DNA from: Acidobacteriota bacterium
Lineage (GTDB): Bacteria > Acidobacteriota > Blastocatellia > Pyrinomonadales > Pyrinomonadaceae
Direction: 5' to 3'
NCBI GenBank assembly: GCA_024640445.1
Contig: JAHEEZ010000026.1
Location: 1-19,602, forward strand
DNA length: 19,602 bases
Position numbers and translations under genes: made by a program
Shown here: piece after piece, positions 1-7,720 of the stretch
Layout: the number at the start of each line of letters is the position of its first letter
Numbering within the stretch: position 1 is the first letter of the stretch
The notes under the pieces: generated by a model
Told to the model about the DNA's origin: nothing
What the model saw: the letters and a program-made list of their open reading frames with translations, nothing else
Database searches by the model: none

Positions 1-675
1 TTGGGGGCCTCGCCCGCGACTTTCGCGCAAGAGGGTAAATACGGCGTCCAGACTAAAGCTTCGCAAGCGGCCCTGAGCCCGCAGGCGGCACTTCAGATGC
101 TCCGGGACGGCAATTCGAGGTTCTTGGCTGGAAAGTCTGACAACAACAAAAACTACCGCAAACAAGTGGCGGCAACGGCCGACGGCCAGTATCCGTTCGC
201 CTCGATCCTAAGTTGTTTGGATTCCAGAGTAGCAGTTGAGGAGATCTTTGACCTGAACAACGGAGATGCATTCAACGGCCGGGTGGCAGGAAATGTAATG
301 TATCCTGACATGCTCGGAAGCTTCGAGTTTGCCACCAAACTAGCCGGTTCAAAGGTGATCGTCGTATTGGGACATACGCAGTGCGGTGCGGTCAAAGGCG
401 CCTGCGACTATGCCGAACTCGGCAATCTAACAGGCCTGCTCGATAAGATCGAACCAGCGGTCGAAATTGTGAGCAAGAACTGGTTGGACGGGATGAAGAA
501 CTCGAAAAATGCGAAGTTCGTCGATGCGGTCGGAGAGGCAAATGTTCGTCTCGCACGAGACAGTATTGTGAAAGATAGTCCCGTGATAAAGGAACTGGTC
601 GAAGAAGGGAAAGTGATCATCGTAGGCGCTGTTTATGATCTTGAGACAGGCGCGGTGAGATTTCTGGATAGCTGA
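1..675 (+). CDS. beta-class carbonic anhydrase, 5'-truncated by the window edge
   Basis: Interconverts CO2 and bicarbonate using a zinc ion. The beta-class zinc site is visible: the CLDSR motif (Cys72, Asp74, Arg76, counting from the first visible codon) and the HTQCG motif (His125, Cys128), which together give the Cys-His-Cys ligands and the Asp-Arg dyad. The frame is open to the first base of the window, so the TTG there is probably an internal Leu codon and the true start lies upstream. The first visible residues (ASPATFAQEG) look like the end of a signal peptide with cleavage after Ala-Gln, which suggests a periplasmic enzyme, although the hydrophobic core is not in view. A terminator follows the stop, so it is probably the last gene of its transcript. 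Family assignment is firm; export is inferred. Confidence 0.92.
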   Translation: MGASPATFAQEGKYGVQTKASQAALSPQAALQMLRDGNSRFLAGKSDNNKNYRKQVAATADGQYPFASILSCLDSRVAVEEIFDLNNGDAFNGRVAGNVMYPDMLGSFEFATKLAGSKVIVVLGHTQCGAVKGACDYAELGNLTGLLDKIEPAVEIVSKNWLDGMKNSKNAKFVDAVGEANVRLARDSIVKDSPVIKELVEEGKVIIVGAVYDLETGAVRFLDS

Positions 676-690
676 TTTGGGCTGAAGAGA

Positions 691-719
691 GGCGCGGTTT
701 TCATATCGGAAACCGCGCC
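691..719 (+). terminator. hairpin terminator after the carbonic anhydrase gene
   Basis: GGCGCGGTTT (691-700) pairs perfectly with AAACCGCGCC (710-719). One wobble and one C-G pair extend the stem to about 12 bp around a 5-nt ATATC loop. The following bases (CGTTCTT) are only moderately T-rich, so intrinsic termination may be incomplete. It begins 15 nt after the stop codon and separates this gene from the sufC-containing group. Confidence 0.65.
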
Positions 720-752
720 CGTTCTTGAGCAAGAGCAGCGGAGGAAAACTGA

Positions 753-1016
753 TTGGAAACTATCGGGGACACATTTGCGGCAGCGTTCCAGTACTACGGG
801 ATCGATTGGATGGCGACGGCATGCGGGCTCTTGGGAGTATATCTCCTCGGCAACAGGAACAAGATCGGGTTCGCGCTTTTTATGGTCGCCAGCGCGAGTT
901 GGGTGACCTTCGGTTTTATGACAAACAGTATTGCGGTCATACTTGGGAGTTCCGTCTTCTTCTTGATGCATCTTCGCGGACTTGTTCGCTGGACGAGACA
1001 AGGAGCCGACGCTTGA
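753..1016 (+). CDS. small polytopic membrane protein (PnuC-like look, function unknown)
   Basis: An 87-residue protein with about three hydrophobic helices (roughly residues 18-33, 37-55 and 59-73) separated by short polar turns, ending in a basic tail (LRGLVRWTRQ). The pattern of an aromatic residue before the first helix, then GVYLLGNRNKIGFALF, recalls small relatives of the PnuC nicotinamide-riboside transporter, but it is far too short to be a full transporter and I do not assign that function. The TTG start is chosen because AGCGGAGGA lies just upstream (Shine-Dalgarno GGAGG at about 740-744, 8-nt spacing). Its stop ends at 1016 and sufC starts 36 nt later, so co-transcription with sufC is likely. 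Confidence 0.65.
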   Translation: METIGDTFAAAFQYYGIDWMATACGLLGVYLLGNRNKIGFALFMVASASWVTFGFMTNSIAVILGSSVFFLMHLRGLVRWTRQGADA

Positions 1017-1052
1017 ATGGTGGTTTTCCGGGCTGTAGGAAAGGATAAGACA

Positions 1053-1805
<753 letters not shown>

Positions 1806-1828
1806 GGGGGCGCGCGCCGGATCGTGAA

Positions 1829-2431
1829 ATGGACCAGTTTCTGAGGATCTTTCTTCCTGTCTATTTGCTTCTGTTCTTCGTGGCGGCGCTGGGCGGACGA
1901 ACATACATCGTCTGGAAGCGGACCGGGATCAATCCATATAAACTTGGCGGCTCTGAAAGCGCGCACGACCTTGTCGGCAGACTATTCAGGCTTATTTCTC
2001 TGCTGGTGCTTTTTACGGTAGTCGTCTTTGTGTCTTTTCCTGGTATTTACGCGTATCTGGGTCCGATCTTGTGGCTTGAGAGTGCTTATGTGAGATGGAC
2101 CGGGGTCGCAATCCTTATCGCGGCGCTTGTTTGGGTTACGGCGGCTCAGGCGCAGATGGGCGCATCGTGGAGGATCGGCATCGACGCCGAGCACGAGACG
2201 GAACTGGTAAGGAAAGGGCTATTTTCGATTTCGCGCAATCCCATCTTTTTTGGCATGCGCATGCTGCTTTTCGGCTTGTTTCTAACCATTCCTAATGCGC
2301 TGATCCTTTTGGCATTCGGAATGGGTGAAGCGTCCATGCAGCTGCAGGTGAGGCTCGAAGAGGAACACATGTTAAAGCTTCACGGCGAAAGGTTTGAGGA
2401 ATACCGCCGCACGGTCAGACGGTGGATTTAA
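1829..2431 (+). CDS. isoprenylcysteine methyltransferase (ICMT/PEMT)-family membrane protein
   Basis: A 200-residue integral membrane protein with about five hydrophobic segments (roughly 6-23, 52-76, 88-107 and a hairpin over 143-165). The C-terminal half has the family's SAM-binding pattern: MGASWRIGID (110-119), then LVRKGLFSISRNPIFFGM (126-143), and finally a Glu-rich helix ending LHGERFEEYRR (184-194). Members methylate small molecules, lipids or prenyl-cysteine at the membrane; the substrate here is unknown and bacteria generally lack prenylated CaaX proteins. It lies 23 nt after sufC and 6 nt before the next gene, so it is very probably part of the SUF transcript. No strong Shine-Dalgarno sequence is seen; the ATG is the only sensible start. 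Family assignment is firm, function open. Confidence 0.85.
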   Translation: MDQFLRIFLPVYLLLFFVAALGGRTYIVWKRTGINPYKLGGSESAHDLVGRLFRLISLLVLFTVVVFVSFPGIYAYLGPILWLESAYVRWTGVAILIAALVWVTAAQAQMGASWRIGIDAEHETELVRKGLFSISRNPIFFGMRMLLFGLFLTIPNALILLAFGMGEASMQLQVRLEEEHMLKLHGERFEEYRRTVRRWI

Positions 2432-2437
2432 GAAACG

Positions 2438-3643
2438 ATGACAAAATTTGATCCGGCAAGCAGAATTCAGGATTACCTGGTATTCGGGGAGTTTGGCGAC
2501 GTCAATCCTTCGATCACTGATTCATCGACGTACACGTTCACCAGCGCCGAAAAGATGGAGGAACTCTTCGATCACGAGATCGAAGGCTGTTTCCTATACT
2601 CCAGGCATTGGAATCCGACGAACAAGTATCTTGCCCAGGCTCTGGCAAGGATGGAGGACTGCGAGTCGGCCCAGGTGGCGGCGTCCGGAATGGCGGCCAT
2701 CACCTCGACGATCCTTCAGCTTTGCAAGACCGGTGACGAGATAATCTCTTCGCACACGATCTACGGCGGGACGTATGCTTTCTTCAAGAACTTTCTCCCA
2801 AGGCTTGGGATCAAGGTCCATTTCGTCGATCTGACGAATCTGGACGAAGCGAAAAAGGTGGTGAGCGGCAGGACGAAGGTCATCTATTGCGAGACGATGA
2901 GCAATCCTTTGCTCGAAATAGCGGACATACCTTCGATCAGCGCCTTCGCCAAGGAACACGGGATAAAGGTCGTGGTCGACAACACTTTCAGCCCGATGAT
3001 CCTTTCGCCGATCAGGCTCGGGGCGGACGTCGTCGTGCACAGCATGACCAAGTTCATCAACGGCACAAGCGATTGCGTCGCAGGCTGCGTGTGCGCGACG
3101 GACGAATTCGTTCACGAGCTGACCGACATAACCGAAGGCGCCTCGATGCTCCTCGGAGCGGTGCTCGACAGCACCCGCGCGGCAAGCATCCTGAAGAACC
3201 TTCACTCGCTGCATCTGCGGATGAAACAGCACAGCGCGAACGCGGATTTCTTGGCTGAAGGGTTCAGATCGCTTGGACTGAAGGTCCATTATCCGGGCCT
3301 TGAGGACCACCCGCAGCACGAACTTCTACGGTCGATGATGAATCCGGGCTACGGTTTCGGAGGGATGCTCGCGCTCGACGTCGGCGACGCCGATACGGCA
3401 AATGCACTGATGACGAAGATGCAGGACAGGAAAGTCGGCTACCTCGCGGTCAGCCTGGGCTACTTCAAAACGCTGTTCAGCGCGCCCGGCCACAGCACAT
3501 CTTCAGAGATACCGGCAGAAGAGCGTCTGGAGATCGGGTTGAGCGAAGGCCTCGTCAGGTTTTCGGTCGGGCTCGACAATGACATGACGCATTCCTACGA
3601 GCGGATCAAGGAATGTATGAGAGAACTATCGATAATCAGTTGA
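2438..3643 (+). CDS. Cys/Met-metabolism PLP-dependent enzyme (trans-sulfuration family)
   Basis: A fold-type I PLP enzyme of 401 residues, in the group holding cystathionine gamma-synthase/lyase, O-acetylhomoserine sulfhydrylase and methionine gamma-lyase. Visible landmarks are LYSRHWNPT (53-61; Tyr and Arg reach the neighbouring subunit's PLP phosphate), the IYGGTY loop (108-113), DNTF (181-184; Asp181 pairs with the pyridine nitrogen) and the PLP lysine Lys205 in HSMTKFINGTSD. The loop has Gly where classical methionine gamma-lyases carry the catalytic Cys, and NGTSD replaces the common GHSD, so I do not give a specific reaction. It sits 6 nt after the methyltransferase gene and 7 nt before sufD. 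Position between sufC and sufD suggests a link to sulfur supply, as an inference. Confidence 0.88.
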   Translation: MTKFDPASRIQDYLVFGEFGDVNPSITDSSTYTFTSAEKMEELFDHEIEGCFLYSRHWNPTNKYLAQALARMEDCESAQVAASGMAAITSTILQLCKTGDEIISSHTIYGGTYAFFKNFLPRLGIKVHFVDLTNLDEAKKVVSGRTKVIYCETMSNPLLEIADIPSISAFAKEHGIKVVVDNTFSPMILSPIRLGADVVVHSMTKFINGTSDCVAGCVCATDEFVHELTDITEGASMLLGAVLDSTRAASILKNLHSLHLRMKQHSANADFLAEGFRSLGLKVHYPGLEDHPQHELLRSMMNPGYGFGGMLALDVGDADTANALMTKMQDRKVGYLAVSLGYFKTLFSAPGHSTSSEIPAEERLEIGLSEGLVRFSVGLDNDMTHSYERIKECMRELSIIS

Positions 3644-3650
3644 TAACGAA

Positions 3651-4949
3651 ATGAGCATAAAGGCAGGTAAAGAAACGATTTACAAGGGTGAATTTGAAGA
3701 GAGCATCGGGGCGTCCGGGCAGCCGCAGTGGCTGAAGGACGTTCGTGAGCAGGCATTCTCAGATTTCACCTACAAAGGATTTCCGACGGTCCGGGACGAA
3801 GAGTGGAAGTACACGAACGTCAGCGAGATCGCGTCGGGCGAATGGCGGCGTGGTGAAGCCGATTCCGAGATTCCGGACCTGTCGTCAGGGATCTTTTCGG
3901 AGATCGAGACGGGTAACCGCATAGTCTTCGTGGACGGCGTTTACCGTGCGGACCTGGGCTCCATCTCCAAAGATCTTGACGCAAAGCCATTTACGGCTTG
4001 TTATGAAGACCAGACGTTCCGCGAGAAGTTCGCGAAGGTCGTTGATCCGGCTTTGAACGGTTTCACAGCGCTTAATACGGCCTTCACAGGAGAGGGTGTA
4101 TTCATTAAGGCCGAAAAGAATACGAAGATCGAAGGGCCCATCAACATCGTGTTCGTGGGACGAGGCGAAACGGCCAATTTCCCCAGAGTGCTTTTTGTCG
4201 GTGAGACCGGCAGCGAGGCGGAGATCGTCGAGCATTATCTACGCGCCGAGGATTCGTCCTATTTTACCAACTCCGTGGTTGAGATCTCGCTGGCCGACGA
4301 AGCGAGGCTCATCCATACGCGCGTTCAAAGAGAAAGCGGGAAAGCTTTTCATATCGTGACCTCGAACGCGAAACTCGGACGCGGAAGCGTTTACGATGCG
4401 ACGAACGTAAGCCTTGGGGCCAAACTCTCCAGGCACGATCTGGGCTTGGACTTTAGCGCTCCCGGGGCGGAAGCATGGGTTGACGGGCTCTATCTGGTCG
4501 ATGACAGTCAGCACGCTGACACGCATTCGCGGATCGACCACCGCGTACCGAACTGCACTTCGCACCAGTCATACAAGGGCATCCTCGATGGCAAGTCCCG
4601 GGCGGTCTTCAACGGCAAGGTGTTCGTACACAAGAAGGCGACGGGCACGGACGCGTTCCAGTCGAACAAGAACCTTCTGTTGTCGAACGACGCGCGGGTG
4701 GACACAAAGCCCCAGCTGGAGATCTTCAACGACGATGTGAAATGCGCTCATGGCGCGACAGTCGGACAGCTGGAAGACGAGGAGCTTTTCTATCTTCTGA
4801 GCCGCGGTTTGAACGAGGACCTGGCGCGGAACCTTCTGACGTACGGTTTCGCGGAGGAGATCATCGAGAAGATCAAGGTTCCTTCGGTGAAAAAGGCGCT
4901 GGACGAAGCGGTCCTGAATCGACTTCATGCGAGGCTCGACGCGGAGTAA
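3651..4949 (+). CDS. sufD: Fe-S cluster assembly scaffold protein SufD
   Basis: A beta-helix scaffold subunit that pairs with SufB and binds SufC. Its 432 residues match the family. The N-terminal region has the typical DEEWKYTNVSE (49-59). The SufBD core covers roughly 165-400 and contains DDSQHADTHSRIDHR (284-298), KGILDGKSRAVFNGKV (309-324), FQSNKNLLLS (336-345) and CAHGATVGQ (365-373), the last corresponding to the SufD segment whose conserved His (His367 here) is important for assembly in E. coli. The C-terminus carries the LSRGL/ARNLLTYGFAEEI helices that contact SufC. The start lies 7 nt after the preceding stop. The gene is followed directly by a palindromic repeat that separates it from sufS. 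Confidence 0.96.
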   Translation: MSIKAGKETIYKGEFEESIGASGQPQWLKDVREQAFSDFTYKGFPTVRDEEWKYTNVSEIASGEWRRGEADSEIPDLSSGIFSEIETGNRIVFVDGVYRADLGSISKDLDAKPFTACYEDQTFREKFAKVVDPALNGFTALNTAFTGEGVFIKAEKNTKIEGPINIVFVGRGETANFPRVLFVGETGSEAEIVEHYLRAEDSSYFTNSVVEISLADEARLIHTRVQRESGKAFHIVTSNAKLGRGSVYDATNVSLGAKLSRHDLGLDFSAPGAEAWVDGLYLVDDSQHADTHSRIDHRVPNCTSHQSYKGILDGKSRAVFNGKVFVHKKATGTDAFQSNKNLLLSNDARVDTKPQLEIFNDDVKCAHGATVGQLEDEELFYLLSRGLNEDLARNLLTYGFAEEIIEKIKVPSVKKALDEAVLNRLHARLDAE

Positions 4950-4952
4950 ATG

Positions 4953-5092
4953 AACCGCAGAGGACGCAGAGGACGCAGAGAACGCGGAGGTTTTGGGAAT
5001 TGTTTCGCGCCATGGTTGACGGAAAGAAACAATTGTTGGTATGCGAGCAAGTTTTGGTTCTTGCCTGATAAATCTCTGCGCCCTCTGCGGTT
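4953..5092. repeat. dispersed palindromic repeat (copy A) between sufD and sufS
   Basis: The left arm AACCGCAGAGGACGCAGAG (4953-4971) and the right arm CTCTGCGCCCTCTGCGGTT (5074-5092) are inverted copies with one mismatch in 19. The left arm continues as tandem 9-mers of the AGGACGCAG type. A second perfect inverted repeat is nested inside, AATTGTTTC (4998-5006) with GAAACAATT (5026-5034). There is no coding capacity. The structure resembles a small non-autonomous (MITE- or REP-like) element. Related copies occur at 9321-9420 and 15714-15807, with a half copy at 7551-7577. Transcribed in the operon it would fold into a long hairpin just before sufS. Confidence 0.85.
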
Positions 5093-5124
5093 AACTTCTT
5101 ATCAGTATGAAGGCAGTAATTGAA

Positions 5125-6345
5125 ATGACATTCGAAGTTGAAAAAGTAAGACACGATTTTCCGGTGTTGTCGCAGACGGTAAACGGGAAACCGCTTCGGT
5201 ATCTCGACAACGCTGCGTCCGCACAGGTGCCGAACCTGGTCATCGAGCGCGGGTCGGAATACCTTAGAAAAGAGCATTCGAACGTTCACCGTGGAGTGCA
5301 TTATCTCAGTCAGAAGGCGACATCCGCTTACGAGGCGGCTCGCGAAAAGGTCAGGAAATTCATCAACGCCGGGGAGGCCAAAGAGTGCATTTTCGTTCGC
5401 GGATGTACGGAAGGCATCAACCTTGTCGCATCCGGTTACGGGCGGAAGTTCATTAATGAGGGCGACGAGATCCTTGTCTCTCAGATGGAGCATCATTCGA
5501 ACATCGTTCCATGGCAGATGCTTGCCGAAGAGCGCGGAGCGAAGATCCGTGTGATCCCGATGAACGAGGCGGGCGACCTGATAATTGACGAGTACGTGAA
5601 CCTCTTGAACGAACGCACGAAGATGGTTGCCGTCTCGCATGTCTCAAACGCTTTGGGGACCATTAATCCGGTGAAGGAAATGATCGAAACGGCGCACAAG
5701 TTCGGGATTCCCGTGTGCGTCGACGGTGCGCAGGCGGTGCCGCACATGCGCGTTGACGTCCGCGATCTCGACGCCGATTTTTTTGCCTTCTCCGGCCACA
5801 AGATGTTTGGTCCGACGGGCAGCGGGGTTATCTACGGGAAGAAGGAATGGCTTGAGAAGATGCTGCCTTACCAGGGCGGAGGCTCGATGATCCGGACAGT
5901 GTCGTTCGAAAAGACGACATACGCGGGATTGCCCGAGAAGTTCGAAGCCGGTACGCCTGCGATCGCTTCACAGATCGGGCTTGGAGCCGCTATCGATTAT
6001 CTGAACTCCATCGACCTTGACGCGGCATTCGCCTACGAGCACGAACTGCTAGAGTACGCAACCGAAAGGCTTGGCGCGATCGAAGGTGTAAGGATAATCG
6101 GGACCGCGAAGAACAAGGCATCGGTTGTTTCGTTTACGGTCAAGGACATACATCCGCACGACATCGGAACGATTCTCGACCAGGACGGCATAGCGATACG
6201 CGCCGGTCATCATTGCGCTCAGCCCGTGATGCAGTTTTACGACGTGCCGGCTACGGCGCGTGCGAGTCTGGCGTTCTACAATACGAAAGCAGACGTCGAC
6301 GCATTGGCGGACGCCGTCACGAAAGTGATCGCGGTGTTTGCTTAG
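5125..6345 (+). CDS. sufS: cysteine desulfurase SufS
   Basis: A PLP enzyme that removes sulfur from L-cysteine as an enzyme persulfide and releases alanine, feeding SufU and then the scaffold. From the ATG at 5125 it is 406 residues, and key residues fall at His123 (in EHHSN), Asp200 (VDGAQ), the PLP lysine Lys226 (SGHKMFGPTG) and the catalytic Cys364 (RAGHHCAQP), the same numbers as I recall for E. coli SufS. An ATG 18 nt upstream (5107) is in frame but lacks a Shine-Dalgarno sequence, whereas 5125 has AAGG at 5110-5113 and gives the family N-terminus (MTFEVEKVRHDFPVL). It is a group II (SufS/CsdA) enzyme, consistent with SufU encoded downstream. Confidence 0.96.
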   Translation: MTFEVEKVRHDFPVLSQTVNGKPLRYLDNAASAQVPNLVIERGSEYLRKEHSNVHRGVHYLSQKATSAYEAAREKVRKFINAGEAKECIFVRGCTEGINLVASGYGRKFINEGDEILVSQMEHHSNIVPWQMLAEERGAKIRVIPMNEAGDLIIDEYVNLLNERTKMVAVSHVSNALGTINPVKEMIETAHKFGIPVCVDGAQAVPHMRVDVRDLDADFFAFSGHKMFGPTGSGVIYGKKEWLEKMLPYQGGGSMIRTVSFEKTTYAGLPEKFEAGTPAIASQIGLGAAIDYLNSIDLDAAFAYEHELLEYATERLGAIEGVRIIGTAKNKASVVSFTVKDIHPHDIGTILDQDGIAIRAGHHCAQPVMQFYDVPATARASLAFYNTKADVDALADAVTKVIAVFA

Positions 6346-6369
6346 GCGGGAAGGATCGGAGAATTGCTG

Positions 6370-7197
6370 ATGGTATCGAAGACACTCTTAACACTCGCTT
6401 TTCTGGCAATCGCGATCATTTTTACTGCGTGCGGCTCAGGCGGGGGCTCTGAAACAGCGGTTTCGAACACGTCGCCCACGGCATTGTCACCTGTCGAGAC
6501 TCCCAAGCCTGAAGGCCCGAAACCGGACAAGGTCACTTTTGAATCCGAAGGCGGGGCGATGATCGTCGGTTCATTTTACAAACCCGCGAAAGCAGGTTCG
6601 CCCGGAGTGCTTCTCCTTCATCAATGGCAAAGCGACAGGCAGTCGTGGAATGAATTCGCGGCCGACCTTCAGAAGAAGGGGTATAGCGTGCTGGCGATCG
6701 ACGGTCGGGGTTTCGGCGAATCGGTAAAGGACAAAGCGGGAAAGGAGATCTCTCCTGAGCGGACCGACGAGGCAGTCAACAAGATGCTTTCGGACGTAAA
6801 CAACGCGTTCGAGTTCCTTGCAAAGCAGGAGAACATTGATCCGAAGAGGATTGGCATCATCGGCGCCTCCTACGGAAGCAGCCTTGCGATCATCTTCGCG
6901 GGAGCCAACGATAAGGTCAAAGCGGTTGGCCTTCTTTCGCCGGGCGTGAACTACTTCGGCAACATGCAGACCATGCCCGCCGTTGAGAGCTACGGAGATC
7001 GCCCGCTTATGCTAGTCGCCGCGAAGGACGACCCGGAATCCGCGGCGGCGGTCGATAAACTCTCCGATGCAAGGAAGGAAAAGAATGGCCTGAATCTGAG
7101 GGTTTATGAGATTGGCGGACACGGCACAAATATCTTTGGTGCAAAGCCCGGATTGAAGAAGGATCTCGAAACCTTCCTCGAGGGGAACCTGAAATAG
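6370..7197 (+). CDS. alpha/beta-hydrolase lipoprotein (dienelactone-hydrolase-like)
   Basis: A 275-residue secreted hydrolase. The N-terminus is a lipoprotein signal (hydrophobic 5-18, lipobox FTAC with Cys21), followed by a Ser/Thr/Pro-rich linker to about residue 52. The catalytic domain has HQWQSDRQSW (84-93) near the oxyanion region, the nucleophile elbow GASYG with Ser167, an acid at Asp220 or Asp221 (VAAKDDPE) and a His at 251 (IGGHGTNIF). This gives a complete Ser-Asp-His triad. The substrate is unknown. The ATG at 6370 is preferred to the TTG at 6364 because GGAG (6358-6361) is 8 nt from the ATG. It begins 24 nt after sufS and abuts the next gene without a gap, so it is probably co-transcribed. 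Confidence 0.85.
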   Translation: MVSKTLLTLAFLAIAIIFTACGSGGGSETAVSNTSPTALSPVETPKPEGPKPDKVTFESEGGAMIVGSFYKPAKAGSPGVLLLHQWQSDRQSWNEFAADLQKKGYSVLAIDGRGFGESVKDKAGKEISPERTDEAVNKMLSDVNNAFEFLAKQENIDPKRIGIIGASYGSSLAIIFAGANDKVKAVGLLSPGVNYFGNMQTMPAVESYGDRPLMLVAAKDDPESAAAVDKLSDARKEKNGLNLRVYEIGGHGTNIFGAKPGLKKDLETFLEGNLK

Positions 7198-7554
7198 ATG
7201 AAAAAAGTAAACCTTGCAGAAAATCTGGCGACGATCGACGAACATTGGCGGCCAAACGTGCTTGCCGAACTAAACGGCCAGGAGGTAAAGGTAGTTAAGT
7301 TCAAAGGCTCATTTCCGTGGCATTACCACGAGAACGAGGACGAAATGTTCCTCGCGTTGAAGGGGTCGTTCAAGATCGAGTTTCGTGATCGCACGGTTGA
7401 GCTGAATGAAGGCGAATTCGTCGTTGTCCCCAGAGGCGTAGAACACAGGCCGGTCGCGGACGAAGAAGTCGAGGTGATGCTGTTCGAACCGGTGGGTGTG
7501 AAGAACACCGGGAACGTGGACGATGAGATCTACACGGCACCATCAGAGAGTTAA
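7198..7554 (+). CDS. single-domain cupin protein
   Basis: A small cytoplasmic beta-barrel protein of 118 residues. Both cupin motifs are intact. Motif 1 is Gly37, His42, His44, Glu49, Gly56 with standard spacing; motif 2 is Gly72, Pro78, Gly80, His83. Two His, a Glu and a third His should bind one metal ion. Such single-domain cupins act as dioxygenases, isomerases or small-molecule sensors; nothing here selects between these. Its ATG directly follows the hydrolase stop codon, with GAGGGGAA inside the upstream gene as a likely ribosome site, so the two are probably translationally coupled. The stop codon lies at the edge of a degenerate repeat arm. Confidence 0.85.
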   Translation: MKKVNLAENLATIDEHWRPNVLAELNGQEVKVVKFKGSFPWHYHENEDEMFLALKGSFKIEFRDRTVELNEGEFVVVPRGVEHRPVADEEVEVMLFEPVGVKNTGNVDDEIYTAPSES

Positions 7555-7577
7555 CCATAGACAACACAGAGGACAGG
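7551..7577. repeat. degenerate single arm of the palindromic repeat family
   Basis: TTAACCATAGACAACACAGAGG resembles the left arm of the elements at 4953 and 15714 (TTAACCGCAGAGACGCAGAG type) with several changes. I see no matching right arm before 7720, so this is a decayed or half copy. The TAA of its TTAACC end is the cupin stop codon. The rest of the 166-bp gap up to 7720 holds only a doubtful small frame and the ribosome site of the next gene. Confidence 0.5.
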
Positions 7578-7595
7578 GAGAATTAAGGAGTCGTT

Positions 7596-7697
7596 GTGAA
7601 GCCAATTCGATACTCCGTGATAATTTTATTGTTCGTGGAAGAATGGGAAGTACGATCAGAAGGCTTAAAGAGGAACGTGGGTTTTGAAAAAGGGTAG
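7596..7697 (+). CDS. possible 33-residue small protein or decayed gene start
   Basis: A GTG codon at 7596 follows AAGGAG (7585-7590) at 5-nt spacing, a better ribosome site than several real genes here have. It opens a 33-codon frame reading MKPIRYSVIILLFVEEWEV at the start, with a short hydrophobic stretch (residues 8-14) and a charged tail. It may be a microprotein, a leader peptide for the hydrolase downstream, or the remnant of a secreted-protein gene cut short. I recognise no family. Presence of a good ribosome site is seen; expression is speculative. Confidence 0.25.
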   Translation: MKPIRYSVIILLFVEEWEVRSEGLKRNVGFEKG

Positions 7698-7720
7698 TTA
7701 ACGAGGAGGATTCGGTAAGT

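Noticed and set aside
2594..3319. Long open frame on the - strand (241 codons) opposite the PLP enzyme
   Set aside because: It lies fully within a well-supported gene with all PLP-enzyme motifs, and its own translation shows no recognisable family. Similar antisense frames at 4873-5640, 8297-9145, 11846-12622 and 12629-13474 are rejected for the same reason.
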